This document shows positions 1-12,914 of a stretch of 64,000 nt of DNA, piece by piece (within the stretch, counting starts at the first letter, position 1; each line of letters opens with the position of its first letter). The notes beneath the pieces were generated by a model that saw nothing but the letters and a program-made list of their open reading frames with translations, had not been told where the DNA came from and did not search any database. Origin of the DNA: Lichina pygmaea (Eukaryota > Ascomycota > Lichinomycetes > Lichinales > Lichinaceae); contig OY730175.1 in the NCBI GenBank assembly GCA_963422465.1, forward strand, positions 992,001 through 1,056,000. The letters are read 5' to 3'. Both the position numbers and the translations under genes were made by a program.

Positions 1-437
1 GCAAAGGCGCGGACGCGAACCAGGGGGATCCCCGCCCCCCCCCCTTGACCTCTCGACCGACTCGTACGGTATACGGTACATAGGTAGGCCAGGTATTTAC
101 GTACTCACAGTATGTACGAGTACTCGTACTACGTTACGCCATGCCCTTGGTCGGCGTGCGTCGCTCGCTTCGGGCACGAGATAGACCCCGGTAGCCGTCT
201 AGGCCTTTCGTACCGAATACTACGACGGAGTACGAGGCAGGTACGAGTACATCACGACGGAGCCGACCCAAGCCAACAGGACCCGGAGAAGGACCGGACA
301 AGGACGACGTCGACAGGCCATGCCAGCAGGGGGAGTACGGGTGCTCGTACGAGGCTGATCCGTACGTGGTACGAAGGACGTAGACCACGACGGGCGACAG
401 ACTCGGGCCAGGGGGCATCGGCGAGACCGAGCTCTCC

Positions 438-438
<1 letters not shown>

Positions 439-479
<41 letters not shown>
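439..479. repeat. (CT)n microsatellite
   Basis: About 20 uninterrupted CT dinucleotides. On the opposite strand it reads as a poly Arg-Glu frame, which explains the spurious open frames across it. Confidence 0.95.
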
Positions 480-481
<2 letters not shown>

Positions 482-1865
482 CTTCGATCGTCGGGGAAGA
501 ACGACGACGACGACGGCGACGACGAACGGAACGGGTGTCGGGCCCGACGGCGTCGACCGAGCCCAAAGAGCCGAGGTCGAGCCGGGACCCCGACCCCGGA
601 AGAGAGCCGAACAGGGGGCGTGGCCGGGGCCGGGGCCGAGGGCGAGGGCGAGGGCGTGGCCCCACATCCCGACATTCCCACGGCACACGGAAGCTGGCGA
701 CAAAAGTATTCGCAATCGTTCGTATGGGGGCAACAAAAGTCGTGAGACATGCCCGCATTTCTCCTCCTAATCCGAGTTCTTGTCGCTATTGTCACCGGTC
801 CCCTTCTCCACCACCAGGATTCTTGGGTCTTGAGTCTTGTGACTAGTCATCTTCCCAGCCTGAGCTCTTGTCACCCTGCTACTCCTCTTCTTCTTGCTCT
901 GGCGCCACTGCATCTTTGGGTCCTCATGAAGACTGCATTGGTGACCGAACCGTAGCTATCCTTGTACACGAGCTGATGAATTTAATTTAATTTGATTTTA
1001 TTCTTACACTGGTTTGGCCGTAGAGCCATGCAGAACTTCTAGATACATGTTTGTTTCTCCAGAAAACCTTTGAAGGGATAAAAACTGGAGCTTGGGAGAG
1101 ACTAGAGAAAATCTTGAGGAATATGCAGCAAGTGAGGAAATTTGTACATGTAGCTATTCGTTAAAACAAATAGTTAACTTGTGAAGAGTCGGAGAGAGAG
1201 TTGATAGGCTAGGTTGAACTGGTTGATGAATTTAATAGATAGTGCTGGAAGAAAGACCTGTGAGATTGATGATATGATTTACAGGGACACTCTCCTCAAG
1301 AAGAGCAAGTACACATGCTTCCTGCACAATGCCGATGGTTTTGTTGCCTATAGCGTCAGTGATTTGAGTGGTGTCGGTGGGCAGGTTTGGGCGGTGATCT
1401 ACAGTCTCATCACTTTTTGGCCGGATTACGAATACTTTTGTCGCCAGCTTCCGTACTCCGTACGAGTACACGAGCTCCAGCGGGTGCTTTGAAGGATTTG
1501 TGGGTTGTGGGGCCCCTCCAGTTGGGGGGAGGGGGGGGGGGGTATTACTACCGATGGGACAAGCCGCTGAAGGGCAGGGACCGCAGGACTTTTGACGTGG
1601 CCGACCGTCGTCGACGTGGGATAGGTTCGTCGTGGTCGTCATCGTCAAACGGTTCGGGGAGAGGGTCTACATGCGTGCCATACCCCCCCCCCTCCCAGCA
1701 GAGCCTCTTTCGACGGTGTCCAGGTCGGCGGCTCCGTCGATGCGCCGGACCGCGTTGGCGTGACACAGGCCCGGCTGGATGGATGGATCGAGCATTGTTC
1801 CCCAGGGGCTCCGGCCTGCACTGTAACAGCCTGCAGCGCAGGCACGGAGAAGGCCCAAGGGCTAC

Positions 1866-1930
1866 GGAGTACGTAAGTACGTACGTACGTACGTACGTAC
1901 GTACGTACGTACTGTACGTACGAGTACAGT
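1866..1930. repeat. (GTAC)n palindromic tetranucleotide tract
   Basis: About eleven consecutive GTAC units followed by degenerate CGTACGAGTAC sequence. Each unit is its own reverse complement, so the tract can fold as a hairpin or cruciform. It is the purest example of a motif seen in most intergenic regions of the window. Confidence 0.95.
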
Positions 1931-2119
1931 ACGAGGTAACTGTATGTACCGTAGGCCAGCCCCGGCTCCGGCTCCACCGCCGCCGCCGACCGAAGAGCCT
2001 CTTCCACCGTGACCGGACCCGAACCCCCACTCGTCGCGGCTCTTTTCGCTTCGGGAAACAAATCCTCCGGACCGGTGGGGGTTATGCGGGGACGTGCGGC
2101 CGGCACAGGGCAACGAAAA

Positions 2120-2138
2120 GGGGGGGGGGGGGGGGGGG
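2120..2138. repeat. Poly-G tract
   Basis: An uninterrupted run of about 19 G. Similar G or C runs occur near 1532, 4488-4506, 11662-11682, 30968-30988, 47501-47520 and 57969-57985, all outside coding exons. Their exact length is error-prone in assemblies. Confidence 0.9.
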
Positions 2139-3622
2139 TGGAAGGGGCGGAGGCGGGGCTAGGGTCTGGAGATATGCAGGTACGTACCCAGTCCGCTCTT
2201 TCGAACGCGGTGGAGACGCTGGACGCGAACGCTCTGGCGGTCATGCCATGTCACTTTTTTCCTTCTTCCCTTCTCTCTGATTTTCTTTTCGCTCGTTTTC
2301 TTTTTTTCCCGCCTCTCGCAGCCTTTGGTCGCTGTCACGCGAAAATCCCGACTTTCTTTTCCTCGAGCCGCCTTTCTTTTCCCCCGTACCGTACCTCCTT
2401 TCCGTCGTTGTCGTCGTCCTTGACGAAACGTGGTCCCCCCCCCCCTTCCTTCTACTCCTCTTTCGGAGTCGAGGAAAAAGAATGGCAATGGCAATCTGAC
2501 CAATGGAACGATCGAGAAGGTGAAATGATAGAGCCCTATGCGTACGGAAGTACGGAGCGCTGTGAGGTGCATTGGAGTGCTGTCGGTGGAGCTGCTCGAT
2601 TGGGCGAGGGGCATGGCGGGAATACCGCTTTGGGGAGAGAGCGCTTTCGACCGATTCAGGATCGGTCGGCCGGACGAGCAGGTGGCCCCTCCAGACACAG
2701 GGGTCATAGGGCACCGAGGAACCTACCGTGCCTACAGAACAGGCTTACAATGTCTTGACCATGACTACAGAACAGACAGGCCCGAGTGCTTCTATATCTG
2801 CATCATGGAAAACATCGACGGTGGCCTTCCAAGAACCCTCTTGCCCACCCCAAAGGCAGATCCGAGTGAAGAAAAACAGCAAAAGACCATCCCGGTCAAA
2901 GAAAGCCAAAGAGGAGAGAAAGCAAAGATCATTCGGCCCGAGGGAAAAGGAAGAGAGGAGCAAGAGCCCACAAACAAGAAGCGCATCATCGATTTCCATT
3001 GGGCGATCAGATCGCCAGCGATTGAGCTCTCCGGTTCGGACCAGCTTCGGAGCCACTCGTACGTACGTCTCTACCGTAGTGACCCTTCAAAGCTAAGCTT
3101 CATCGCCTAACTGCAGGAGTCGATTAGGCTGTGCTCGTCGCTACTCCTTTGTCCGACGTGCGATACGGCACGTTTGCACATTAGCTCCATCGAGCCGTCC
3201 GCGGAGGCTCTGCTAACCTTATTCCGCCCAGTGCCGGTTCGAGGTCTACAGAGGCGCAAAGGGAGGCTCTGAACCGTGAACATGTCTCTGTTGGACCGGG
3301 GTGGGCTTCTCTACGACTTGCATGACGTACGAAAAGGGGCGTCAAAGAACATCGGTGGCATCATGATCGTGGCAGTGATGGCGCCAGGCGAGGGAAGATG
3401 GCTGAGGGCAGACGGCACGCCGGATGGATGAACGAACGAACGCACCAACGAACATCCCTTTTTTCGTTGGCCAAGGTCGACAACGACCGAGGATCACGCC
3501 ACCGGACGCCTGAAGATGGGCTTGGACTTGATCTCATGGCGCCGACGAATCAAGACCTCCCAAGATGCCGAAGGAAAGGCCTGCAGGGCGTCTTCCCTTG
3601 TTCGTCCCGCCGTACTTCCGGC

Positions 3623-3658
<36 letters not shown>

Positions 3659-3660
3659 GC
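3623..3660. repeat. (CAG)n trinucleotide tract
   Basis: About 12 CAG/GCA units, outside any supported gene. Confidence 0.9.
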
Positions 3661-4201
3661 GGCAGCAGTGACGCCCACGATATGAGTACATCATCACACC
3701 GACGCCAGATGTGGCATGGACAGACCATGCAGCGCCAGGCTGGGTGTCGTCAGTGGCACGTTCGCGCATGTGCCGTGTCCGACCTCGTGTCCTGGCCGTA
3801 GGTGCAGTAGACCCTGCAATACGCCGAGGACGGAATCTCCGAAATGCGCTCCCTCTGCGCCGTCGTGGCTTGACCGCATCCTGCTGCCACAAACCGACAC
3901 TCTACACCGTCGAGATGTCGGCCTGTCGAAGGAGGTCGAGGAGGCAGCAGAACGGGGTCGTCTCTCCTTCTACGCGAGCGAGCGCCGACCGGGGCTCCGG
4001 CCAGTCGACCGGACACCGTTTCTTTGTCCGGATGAGGAGACAAGAGCCCAGGCACGATGGCCCGTCGGCGGAATGGAGGGCCAGGGAGACGACGGAGGGA
4101 CCTTGCTCGTGTACGGTAGCCCGTCGGAGATTGATCAGTCTCCATCAAGGTCCAATGTCGCTACGGCAGATGCGTACGTCGAGGACCCTACTGCTGCTGC
4201 G

Positions 4202-4340
<139 letters not shown>

Positions 4341-4515
4341 TCACAAGGCCATTCACGAGCGCCGCACTGCGGTCATGCGTGCGTGCCACAGCATAGGGAC
4401 CGCCCGCCGGTGCTTTTTTCTACTGCCGTATGGTTCCTCGCGCTTGTTCGGCCTTGGACAACTTTTCACCTCGTCCACGACAAACGGGGGGGGGGGGGGG
4501 GGGGGACCTCCTTTC

Positions 4516-4615
4516 CGTCTACGTACGTACCTACAGCACCGCTCTCGCTTGGGGTACGGTACGGTACGGTACGTACGTACGTACGAACGTACGAACGTAC
4601 GAACGTACGGAGGTG
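4516..4615. repeat. GTAC/TACG island
   Basis: Mixed TACG, GGTAC and GTACGAAC units over about 100 bp, next to a poly-G run at 4488-4506. It belongs to the same GTAC-rich class as 1866-1930. Confidence 0.85.
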
Positions 4616-5798
4616 GGGAACCGGGGAGACGGGGCTTTTGGGCGTACGATGGTCGTTGGTTTGTTTGGCCACGAGAGACCTCCAAACGTCTGCGCCATGT
4701 CACGTCTAGGGTCGGAGGCCCCCCCAAGACGCACCGACGTCTCGCAGTCACGCTCGAATTCGTCCGCGCCGGCTCATGCGGGCTTCTCTCACCCTCCTTT
4801 CCCGTTCTGTTCGTTTTCGGCCCCACAGACGGGCCCGGCCATGTTTCCTTCTTGGAGAGCAGTGGCACCGCCCTGTGGATCACGGCTCGCCTACCCGACG
4901 AGACGCAGAAGTTCGGCCGGATGAGGGCCGAGGTACGGAGCTACAGTACGAGGTACAGGGTCACGTTACCGATCGAGTACGTACTACTCGCAGACGGACT
5001 CGACAGCCCCGGCCGCAGCGAGCTTCCGACTATCCTTCCTGGCAAGGAAGTAGGTGCCCGGGCGATCGCGACAAGTGACCTCTGCACACCGACCGCGCCA
5101 CTGCGGTGACTGTAGGTATATGTTTTACCTGCGTGTCGGCACCGACATCCTCACGCGGCTACAGCACCATACCTACACTCACCACCCTTTCCGACCGAGC
5201 TCGCCCACGGCACCTGTGGCTCCTCGTTCGTTTGCCTGTCGGTCGACGGCCTCGCATCGGTATCGGCGGCGGCGGCGGCGGAGTCCTCGTCGTCTGAGAC
5301 GACAGGCTCGGCCGGGTCGGTGAACCAATTGGCCGGCCGGCGGGCGCACAGTCGCCCTTTACCTTCCAGCCGATGGGGTCACTCGACAGCGATGCACCGC
5401 CCCGGATCATAAGATGGTGTCACCCGACGCAGCACCGTTCTAGCGCGATGCATCGAACATGACGGATGCGACAGCCACCGGCGGTGTCGATCGATCGGTC
5501 ACCCGGAGTACTACTGCGCCGTGGCGTCCCCGTCAGCCCTGCTCGCTGGTGACTCGGACGCGATCGAGATGGACCCCCCACCCAGCCAAAGCTGGGCCTT
5601 CGGCCTGACTCGAGACCCCGACGCACCTTCTCGAGCGGAGCCGAACAGGAGACGTCGGCGCCGGCCAGGCGGCAGGGGCGATCACGGCCGGCACCGGCGA
5701 CGGGGACCGGCCGTTGTCACCGGACCGTACCCCATACCCGCTGCGCGCCGACGGACTTTGGCCGTCCGAGGTACAGGTCTATATTTGAACCGGACCCT

Positions 5799-5891
5799 CA
5801 GCCAGCCTGCCAGCCAGCCTGCCAGCCAGCCAGCCTGCCAGCCAGCCTGCCAGCCAGCCAGCCAGCCAGCCAGCCTGCCAGCCAGCCAGCC
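5799..5891. repeat. AGCC/TGCC tetranucleotide array
   Basis: About 23 four-base units alternating CAGC, CAGC and CTGC. The complementary GGCT array lies about 670 bp away at 6560-6610, so the two can pair as a long imperfect inverted repeat. Confidence 0.9.
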
Positions 5892-6559
5892 GGGCCGGCC
5901 GGCCACGACCGGCCTGAGCTTGGTGGATCGAATGGTCGCACGTACTGTACGTACTGTATCGCCCCGTGCGCACCTCGTCGTCGACGCTCGTTCGGCCGTC
6001 ACGGCCGTCGGTCCCTGCAGAGCCAACTCGAGACCACCGAGCGAGCCCCCGCAGGCGACCTGCCCTCTCGCTTTGGAGTGCTTTCCCAGACCGGCCTTGG
6101 GTCTGACGTTCGACCGAGTCCTGTCGCCGTCGCCGTTCGCCCAACGCCTCGGCGCCAGGGGGAGGCGCAGCCGGCCGAAAGCGGTCGGCGGTGGCAGTGT
6201 CGACCGCCGCTTTAGGTGAGAGCCTGTGGCCGGATCCAGCGACTCTCCGGGCTGGACCTCTCGTTCCCGATCGGGACCGATACGCCAAAGCCTGCTTCCG
6301 GCCTTTCGCTTTCTTCCTGGGCCGCCGTGCGGACAGCACCTTCTTCCTTTCTGGTCACGTCGGCAAGAAAGAGGCGGCCCATCTGTCGTCAGGATGAAAC
6401 TTGATATCGATCTCGCTCGCGTTGGCCCAAGGCGATCCTTGGCCGTCGCGGCTGAAAATCGACGCTGGGCGCGCGCATGGCCGGCGCTCATCCGTGCGCA
6501 GAGACGGCACCAGTACGGAGAGATTCGATGGGGAACACCTGAAGACACTGCGTGCCCCC

Positions 6560-6610
6560 GGCTGGCTGGTTGGCTGGCCGGCTGGCCGGCTGGCCGGCTG
6601 GCCGGCTGGA
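6560..6610. repeat. GGCT/GGCC tetranucleotide array
   Basis: About 12 units of GGCT, GGTT and GGCC. It is complementary in composition to the AGCC array at 5799-5891. Confidence 0.88.
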
Positions 6611-7000
6611 GGAGACGAGCGTGCGCTACTGCCCCGTCGAGCGTTGGAGCCGCGCCTCCAAGCCGAGCCGGGAATAGCCCAGGTATGGCCAGGGACCGAC
6701 GAGGCTGACTCGCCGGGCTGTTTGCACGCATCGTGCCTCACCGGCGGCTGTTGCACGCCATTGGCCGCGGGTGAGGGGTGGCGTGCTGAAACGCTGGGCA
6801 GAGCAAAGTGCGTCGTTGCTACAACAATAACAATGATAACAACGACGACGACGAAAATATCACAACAAGAAGAATGATGATGACAATGACAACAACGATG
6901 ACAACAACAATGATCATCATCATCATAATGTTTGGCTAACCCATGAGGTGACTGGCTCAACTCTCAGCTCAGCCACGGACAAGAAAAAAAGAAGACTGTA

Positions 7001-9268
7001 CGTTCTTTGATATATTCTCTAGTCAAGATACCTACACTAAGCTTTACCACATACATGTTGTGACTGTCGACCGGCAAGGAGGCTTCGTTGCCAGCAGCTC
7101 AGGTGGTTAGCAGGGCACACGAGCCCCGATCCCTTGAGAGATCTTCAACGAGTAGCTTTTCTCTTCTGTTGATGATAGGGCTGATGCCATGATTGGTATT
7201 GTGTCTGTACGTACCTTCCGTACGTACGTATGGGTACGTCCTAGCAAATAAGGTCACTGGTACGTATGTAGAGGGGGGTTTACTTTCTTATCTGAAGAGG
7301 AAATAAAGTACGTATGTACATATGATGACTTCGGTACTGTAGTGTGTGCCCAGAAACAGGTGTATGTATCGGTCTCGTTCATCTAGACTTCTGGCACGGC
7401 GACAGGACATCGGCCCGTCGTCGAAGAAGGAGAGAGCCCGCTTGTTGAGAGCTCTCTGGGACTTGAGGCTACAGTGGCACAACACAAGTCTGCGTACATC
7501 TTCATACGTAATCTACCTCGGCTTGGTCCGGAGGATCAATACATCATCAACTTGCTGCTGTCACTGTAACTCTGATTTTTGTCGCATTACTTGAGAAAAT
7601 AGCAGCTGATGGGCTGTACCGGTGTACGCAGACTTGTGTCGCGACACTGAATGGGAGGCCTACGTACTACGAAGTATAAGGCCTGACTATCATATATGAC
7701 TAAGCTACGGGGGCCTGACTAATTCACCACCGCTGGCTTGTGCTGGACTATGTCAGTACGTTACGTACAGCTGCGGTATGAAGGTACAGAGTACAGTACT
7801 TTGTACGTACGGAAGTACTTCGTACGTACGGAAGTACTACTTCAGTGGAATAACACAAGTCTACATGCAGCCTCATGTAAGCAATACTTCAAGTGGCTCT
7901 GATGACCTGTGAAAACACATGTTCTAGATACCAAGACCATCATGTTACTTATGACCACCACAGCTGGGAGCATGTACTCTTGTCGTAACGCTGACAAGGA
8001 ACAAAAGAGTTCTCCTCCGTACGGTAATGTAGTCACGTGCCATCAAGTTGATTCACCTCCGGGCCACCCCCCTCCACTACGACTCCCTGTCGACCCCCGC
8101 TCGACAAGTTATATATATATATATATCAAGAACAAGTTTCAGAATGTCGAAGGGAAAGCAACGAGTCGTTGATGGTGGCGTGTCTCAGACACTTATCGGA
8201 GCTGGCTCGTCTCTAGTACCGTGAGCCAGACAATGTTTCGGATCACTTGACGCTCCTGCGTCGGAGAGGTAAACCAAGAAGAAAAGGTGGAGCCAAACAG
8301 GAAAACAAGATCTGAATCTGGAAAGGAAGATGGCACCTGTTGTGCGAGGGGCAACAGCACGGCGGGGAGCAGGATAGGAAGGCAACGAGCCAACGATGAC
8401 TCGGAGATGGTAGGTAGGCTACATCTTTCTCTTGTCGGTCACTTGGGTGTTGTTGGTTCTGTTCGACCGAGTACGGTACTCCACAGCGTGCCACCGCCGA
8501 GAGAAGAGAAGTGGGTGAGATGACTGATTTATGTCAGGACAGCTACATGTGTCCCTAGAGCCCCAGCTCTGTTGTCGAGGGCTAGCCCTAGGCGACACCG
8601 GATCGTCTCCTCCGATCCTTCTGGCATGTCTGGGAACATGACTCACAGCCCGTCGTCATCCCTACCACCAACACCACCCTCCCGCCCGTCACTGGTCGAG
8701 CTGGTGTTCGAGATGGCTCACAGCCACACAACATTACTGACATTACTTTTCTTTCCCGCTGAGAAGTACTTCTACTTCCCCATAGGAAAGGCAATCTTGT
8801 GTTTGGCTGTTGTGGTACTTGGGCACGTTTTTGTTTCAGGGTTTAGAATCTTCTCTTGTTTCATTCCAGTGCTGTTCTGTACTTGAGCTTGGCTGTCTTC
8901 TTTCTGCATGATAAGAAAGCTTTTTGTGATTTACAGGATCTGCTACCATCAAACCTCGGTGGCAGATATCCTCCCACCTATCGGTATCTGCTGGCTGGAG
9001 AGACAGGGGCACAACAAGACAACTGTACAGCTCAGAAATACCCATGATAAAGTTGTGTGGACTCTGAGAACAGAGCATAACAAAGCTATACAAACTCCAG
9101 GAGTACAACCAAGACGTGCAGACTCCTGATACAGAGTATGGCCGAGTTGTGTGAACTCTCTGAACAGAGCATAACAGAGTTGTCCGAGTGCTGAAAAGCA
9201 AGCAGTATAAGTCTGTTCTCAACACCGAGCAGAGAACAAGCAAGGGCAGAAGGGAGGGGAGAGGAGAG
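7001..9268. other. Gene-free intergenic stretch
   Basis: No supported gene. It contains a short (TA)9 run at 8109-8126, GTAC islands near 7208-7232 and 7770-7840, and two related copies of a short motif (GTGGCACAACACAAGTCTGC and variants) near 7470-7496 and 7851-7876. Around 9020-9200 there is a loosely repeated segment around GAACAGAGCATAACA, probably degenerate repeat DNA. Confidence 0.65.
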
Positions 9269-9617
9269 TGTAAGACCCCTTTTCGACACGGGCCTACGGA
9301 CAGGGGCTCGCAAAGCGATCACCTGACTAGACACGGCACGGGAGACGCCTAGGCCGCGCACAGGCCGTCAGCGGCTTTCGCATGCCGCAGCGCGGCCAGA
9401 TAAGAGCCGGGCCGCGATGACTGTTTGATATCAACATGCCACCTGTCCAGAGAAGGTGGCCGACTAACAGAGAAGGGCTTATGGCCATGGTCGGGGACAT
9501 CAGCTAGACCTATAAGACAAAGGTAGCTGGCCTCTCTAGGAGGACAGCAAACAATTCAAGCATTATTCAAACGGTCATCTTGGCACGCTGCTAAAGCCAC
9601 GCAGACCAGTCCTTACA
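9269..9617 (-). repeat. LTR-like block, minus orientation
   Basis: About 349 bp bounded by the short inverted ends TGTAAG and CTTACA. About 200 bp of it recurs inverted at 10850-11059, with moderate divergence. It is part of the fossil at 9269-11097. Confidence 0.75.
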
Positions 9618-10090
9618 GTTCTGTCCACTCTCCTTTTTTTTTATAAGAAGCAGTCTGTCGAGGATAACCACAGTTGAATTCGAACCACTGGCCAACACAG
9701 GCCAAGGGCTGTCAAACACTGGTGAACACCCAGGAAAACCTGCACAAGCGATAGCGGAAAGTATTCGATGAGGGTCTGCAGCGAAAGAGAAGCCGAGAAG
9801 CCGAGTGTGAGAGACGATGATTCTTCATTGGAGCGAGCTATGCTAACTATATAGATGAACAGTCTAGATAGGGGGGCTGAGCACATGCCAGCTGCACATG
9901 CCAGCTGGAGGATCTAGCCGAGAACCGAGGACCGAGAACAAGCGTGGTCGGTCTCCACAAGGACTGGAGCTAGGGCGCCACAGGGAACTAGGCCCAGGAC
10001 GTGACGAAGGACTCGATCTAGACACCGCCCAGGTGCCGCCACCACAGGGCGGATCATCTTGTTTGAACAGAAGGTCAGCTAAGCAGAGAC

Positions 10091-10835
10091 ATGGATGTTG
10101 ATGAGAATCTGGCTGACAATACTCCTGATGCTATAGAGACAGAGCTCTGGACCTCGAGAAGCAGGAACAAGAGCTCCAGAAAAAGCTGGACCTTATCAAA
10201 CAGTATGAGCGCATTGAGGTTTTACAGCAGGAAGTCAAGAAAGCAGCAACTGTGAGCTTCCACCTTGAACCCACCGGGACATCGTCAATCACCAGTTTCC
10301 AGACAGATGTGACCCAGCAGAAGCTGACTGAAGAACCCCTCTGAGTATAGTGGTAAGAGTGTGCACCGGCTGCATAGCTACCTCCGGGGCTGTAACAACA
10401 TCCTCAAACTCCAACCGATAAAGTTCAGGAGTAACAAGGTCAAAATCTGTTAGGCCGCGCAATTCCTGACAGGGGGATACGGCCAACTGATGGGATCACA
10501 AGAAGACCGAGATCAACTTGACCACTTGGACCTGGGCTGAATACACCAAGACGACGCAAGACAAATACGTGCACCCACACATCCGCACAAACAATGTGCT
10601 GGAGAAGTACCACACAGCCAGACAGCTGCCGGATCAGACGGTAGGGCAATTTGTGGCCTAATCTGGACCACCTGGCTGAGGATCTTCCCCCGAAACCCAA
10701 CAAAGGGCGGAAGATCAACCTTCAACTCCGCATGCGCAAGAGGCCGAAGGATGTCGTCTTCACCTACCCCGAGCAGCCGTGCAGCTGAGCGCAGCTGATC
10801 ACGCTGGCTTCAAAAACCAAGGACAGGACCACGAA
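10091..10835 (+). pseudogene. Gag-like remnant of a Ty3/gypsy-type element
   Basis: The stretch has the pattern of fungal Ty3-type gag: an acidic start, an amphipathic helix-rich segment, then a capsid-like region with words such as FLTGGYG, DQTVGQF and YLDHLAEDLP spread over more than one frame. It is broken in several places and is treated as a fossil. The LTR-derived block begins about 15 bp downstream, so a pol region has been lost or was never present. Confidence 0.65.
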
Positions 10836-10849
10836 GAAGTGAACAAAAC

Positions 10850-11097
10850 CGTAAGGGCTGGTCTGCGTAGCTTTAGCAGCGTGCCAAGATGACTGTCTGA
10901 ATGATACTTGAATTGTTCGCCGTCCTTCTAGAGCGGCCAGCTACCTTTGTCTTGTAGATGTAGCTGATGTCCCTGACCGTGGCCATGAGCTCTTCTCTGT
11001 CAGTCGGCCACCTTCTCTGGACACTCAGGTGGCATGTCGATAGATATCAAACAGTCATCTTGGCACGCTGCTAAAGCTACGCAGACCAGCCCTTACC
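10850..11097 (+). repeat. Inverted LTR-derived pair
   Basis: An LTR fragment in plus orientation (to about 11059) runs directly into a shorter one in minus orientation (about 11049-11097). The join falls in the shared word CAAACAGTCATC, so the pair forms an imperfect palindrome. Part of the LTR fossil. Confidence 0.7.
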
Positions 11098-11561
11098 GGT
11101 ATGGTACGGTACGGTACGGTACAGTGAGAGGGGAGAAGTCATGACAACACCGTTGAAGTCAAAGCCATACCCATCTCTTCGTATCCTCAACAACAACAAC
11201 AACAACAACAACAAGTCTCTACCGTAACAAGCAAACGAAGACGGAAGATTGGAAAAAAGGGGAAAAAGAACAAGTCGCACAACCATCTCGAAATGAAAAG
11301 CTTGGAATCAGACAGACAGACAGACTATCCGTCTCTTCACCTCCTCAAACACCAAGCATCGTCACAAGTAGAACAGGCGAGTAAGTGAGGATCGGTAGGA
11401 CAGACAGAAGTCGACGAAGCACGATACACACAGCTTTGGCGCACTTGGTTCTTTCTTTCTTTTCCTTGTTCGTCGCTCTTGGTACTTGCTGTAGTGCTGT
11501 ACGGCTGTAGTACTGTACGGCAGTAGTACTGTAGAGGTAGGGTAGCAGTAGCAGTATCAGT

Positions 11562-11605
<44 letters not shown>

Positions 11606-12130
11606 CAGAACAATAATACTACGATAGCAACAAAGTAGCACTGGAGCTAGAGGCCCAACCTCCCCCCCCCCCCCCCCCCCCAAAACCCAAAAAACACACA
11701 CTATCAATTGTGTATCAATAGTCACTGGTCAGTCAGTCAGTGAGAATTTTGACTAGCATGGGGATTGATTGTAGAGAATAGCAGTGACCAACTACTTGCA
11801 GGTACGTAGCATTGGCAGAGGACTCATATGGTAACTGGAACAGGAACAGGAACTGTACTGTACTGTATGGGCACCACTTGATCAATGGAGTGATGCTACC
11901 ACTTGATGAATAGAGTGACGTTACTACCTGACGAATGGAGTGATCCTGTGCGAAGAAGATGAAGAAAAAAAAAAAAAAGAAGAAAAGAGGTTGTTTCTTT
12001 GTGCCTCACTTCCTACGTCCCTCTCTCTCGCCCTTCTTCTCACCCTCCCTCCCTCCCTCCCTCCCCGAGATGTTCAAACAAATACATGGAAATGTCAATC
12101 AAGCAAGCGATCAATCGATCAATCGATCAA
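11098..12130. other. Intergenic region downstream of the CK2 beta gene
   Basis: No supported gene. It contains GGTAC repeats at 11099-11122, an (AAC)n run near 11187-11213, a (GCA)n run at 11563-11602, a poly-C run near 11662-11682, a poly-A run near 11966-11979 and (CCCT)n at about 12041-12064. The right-hand part should hold the 3' UTR of the CK2 beta gene, which ends at 12131. Confidence 0.6.
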
Positions 12131-12875
12131 TCATACGCCGTCCCCTACGCCGTTGGTATCCATTGGACTTCCCCCACTACCGCCTTCCTCTCCTATTCGA
12201 TCCGGTCTTTCTGTAGCTCCTCCGCGAGGCAGATTCCCGCCGCCGCCGCCGCCGCCGCCCAGTCTAGCAGCATTCCCCGTCATTGCTGCTGCTGCTGCTG
12301 CTGCTGCTCCTCCTCCTCCTCCGCCGTTGGCCATGTCATACCCCCCCCGAGCATTTCCGCCCCCTGCCACTGCTCCGGCACTGAGAGGGCCGCCGGCACC
12401 GCCGCTGCCCGTGACGTCGACGTCCATCTGTCGTCTCCGTCGGCTCACCGGCGCTTTCTTGCGACGAGCCACCACGGCGGCGGCGGCGGCGGCGCTCGCC
12501 GGTGCCGATGCCCCCGGCGCAGCCGCCGACGGGGCAGCCGGCGCCATCGTCGTCGATGGTATCGGGGGAGTTAGTGGCGACGGCGCTTGTTGCTGTGGCT
12601 GGGATTGATGTAACAGGGGAGAGGGTGCTGGTGTGCTGAAGTTACTCGCCGACGGAGCGCGATGTACGGTGCCTGGGCTGTTCGCGCTGGGTCCCGACGC
12701 TGGGAATGCCTCGCTCGTCGGCGGCTTCCCCTTTCGACGACGGGCCCCGGTGTTGGAAAGATTTGCCGGCCCAGGACCGGTCATGACCATGGCCGTGTCG
12801 CCGTCCGCCCCAACCTCTGGTCTACTTCGAGCCTTGCCGCTGGCCGCCATGGTCTCTCCACCTCCAATAGCCCTT

Positions 12876-12914
<39 letters not shown>

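Larger units (their letters stand above)
9269..11097. mobile_element. Fossil of a Ty3/gypsy-like LTR retrotransposon
   Basis: An LTR-like block at 9269-9617 starts TGTAAG and ends CTTACA; its orientation is minus. A second LTR-derived block of opposite orientation starts near 10850 and runs to about 11059, and a third partial, again minus, joins it to 11097. Between them, on the plus strand, is a region with the character of a Ty3-type gag (10091 to about 10835). No protease, reverse transcriptase or integrase region is seen. The element is broken, with several interruptions in the gag-like part and rearranged, inverted LTRs. I see no convincing flanking target duplication. It looks old. Confidence 0.75.

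Noticed and set aside
112-846. Long overlapping frames on both strands across the (CT)n and GGGCGA repeats
   Set aside because: Frames are open because of GC-rich simple repeats; three overlapping frames on the opposite strand are equally long and none has a domain.
5682-6731. 349-codon minus-strand frame
   Set aside because: It runs through the AGCC and GGCT arrays; residues are Arg/Ala/Gly/Trp repeats caused by base composition.
7080-7140. tRNA-like word GCTCAGGTGGTTAGCAGGGC
   Set aside because: It resembles a D-arm, but no acceptor stem, anticodon arm or TTCGA loop can be drawn.
9655-9720. Possible minus-strand tRNA T-loop (GGTTCGAATTC)
   Set aside because: The flanking bases do not form a five-pair T stem and no other tRNA arm fits. 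It lies beside the LTR fossil.
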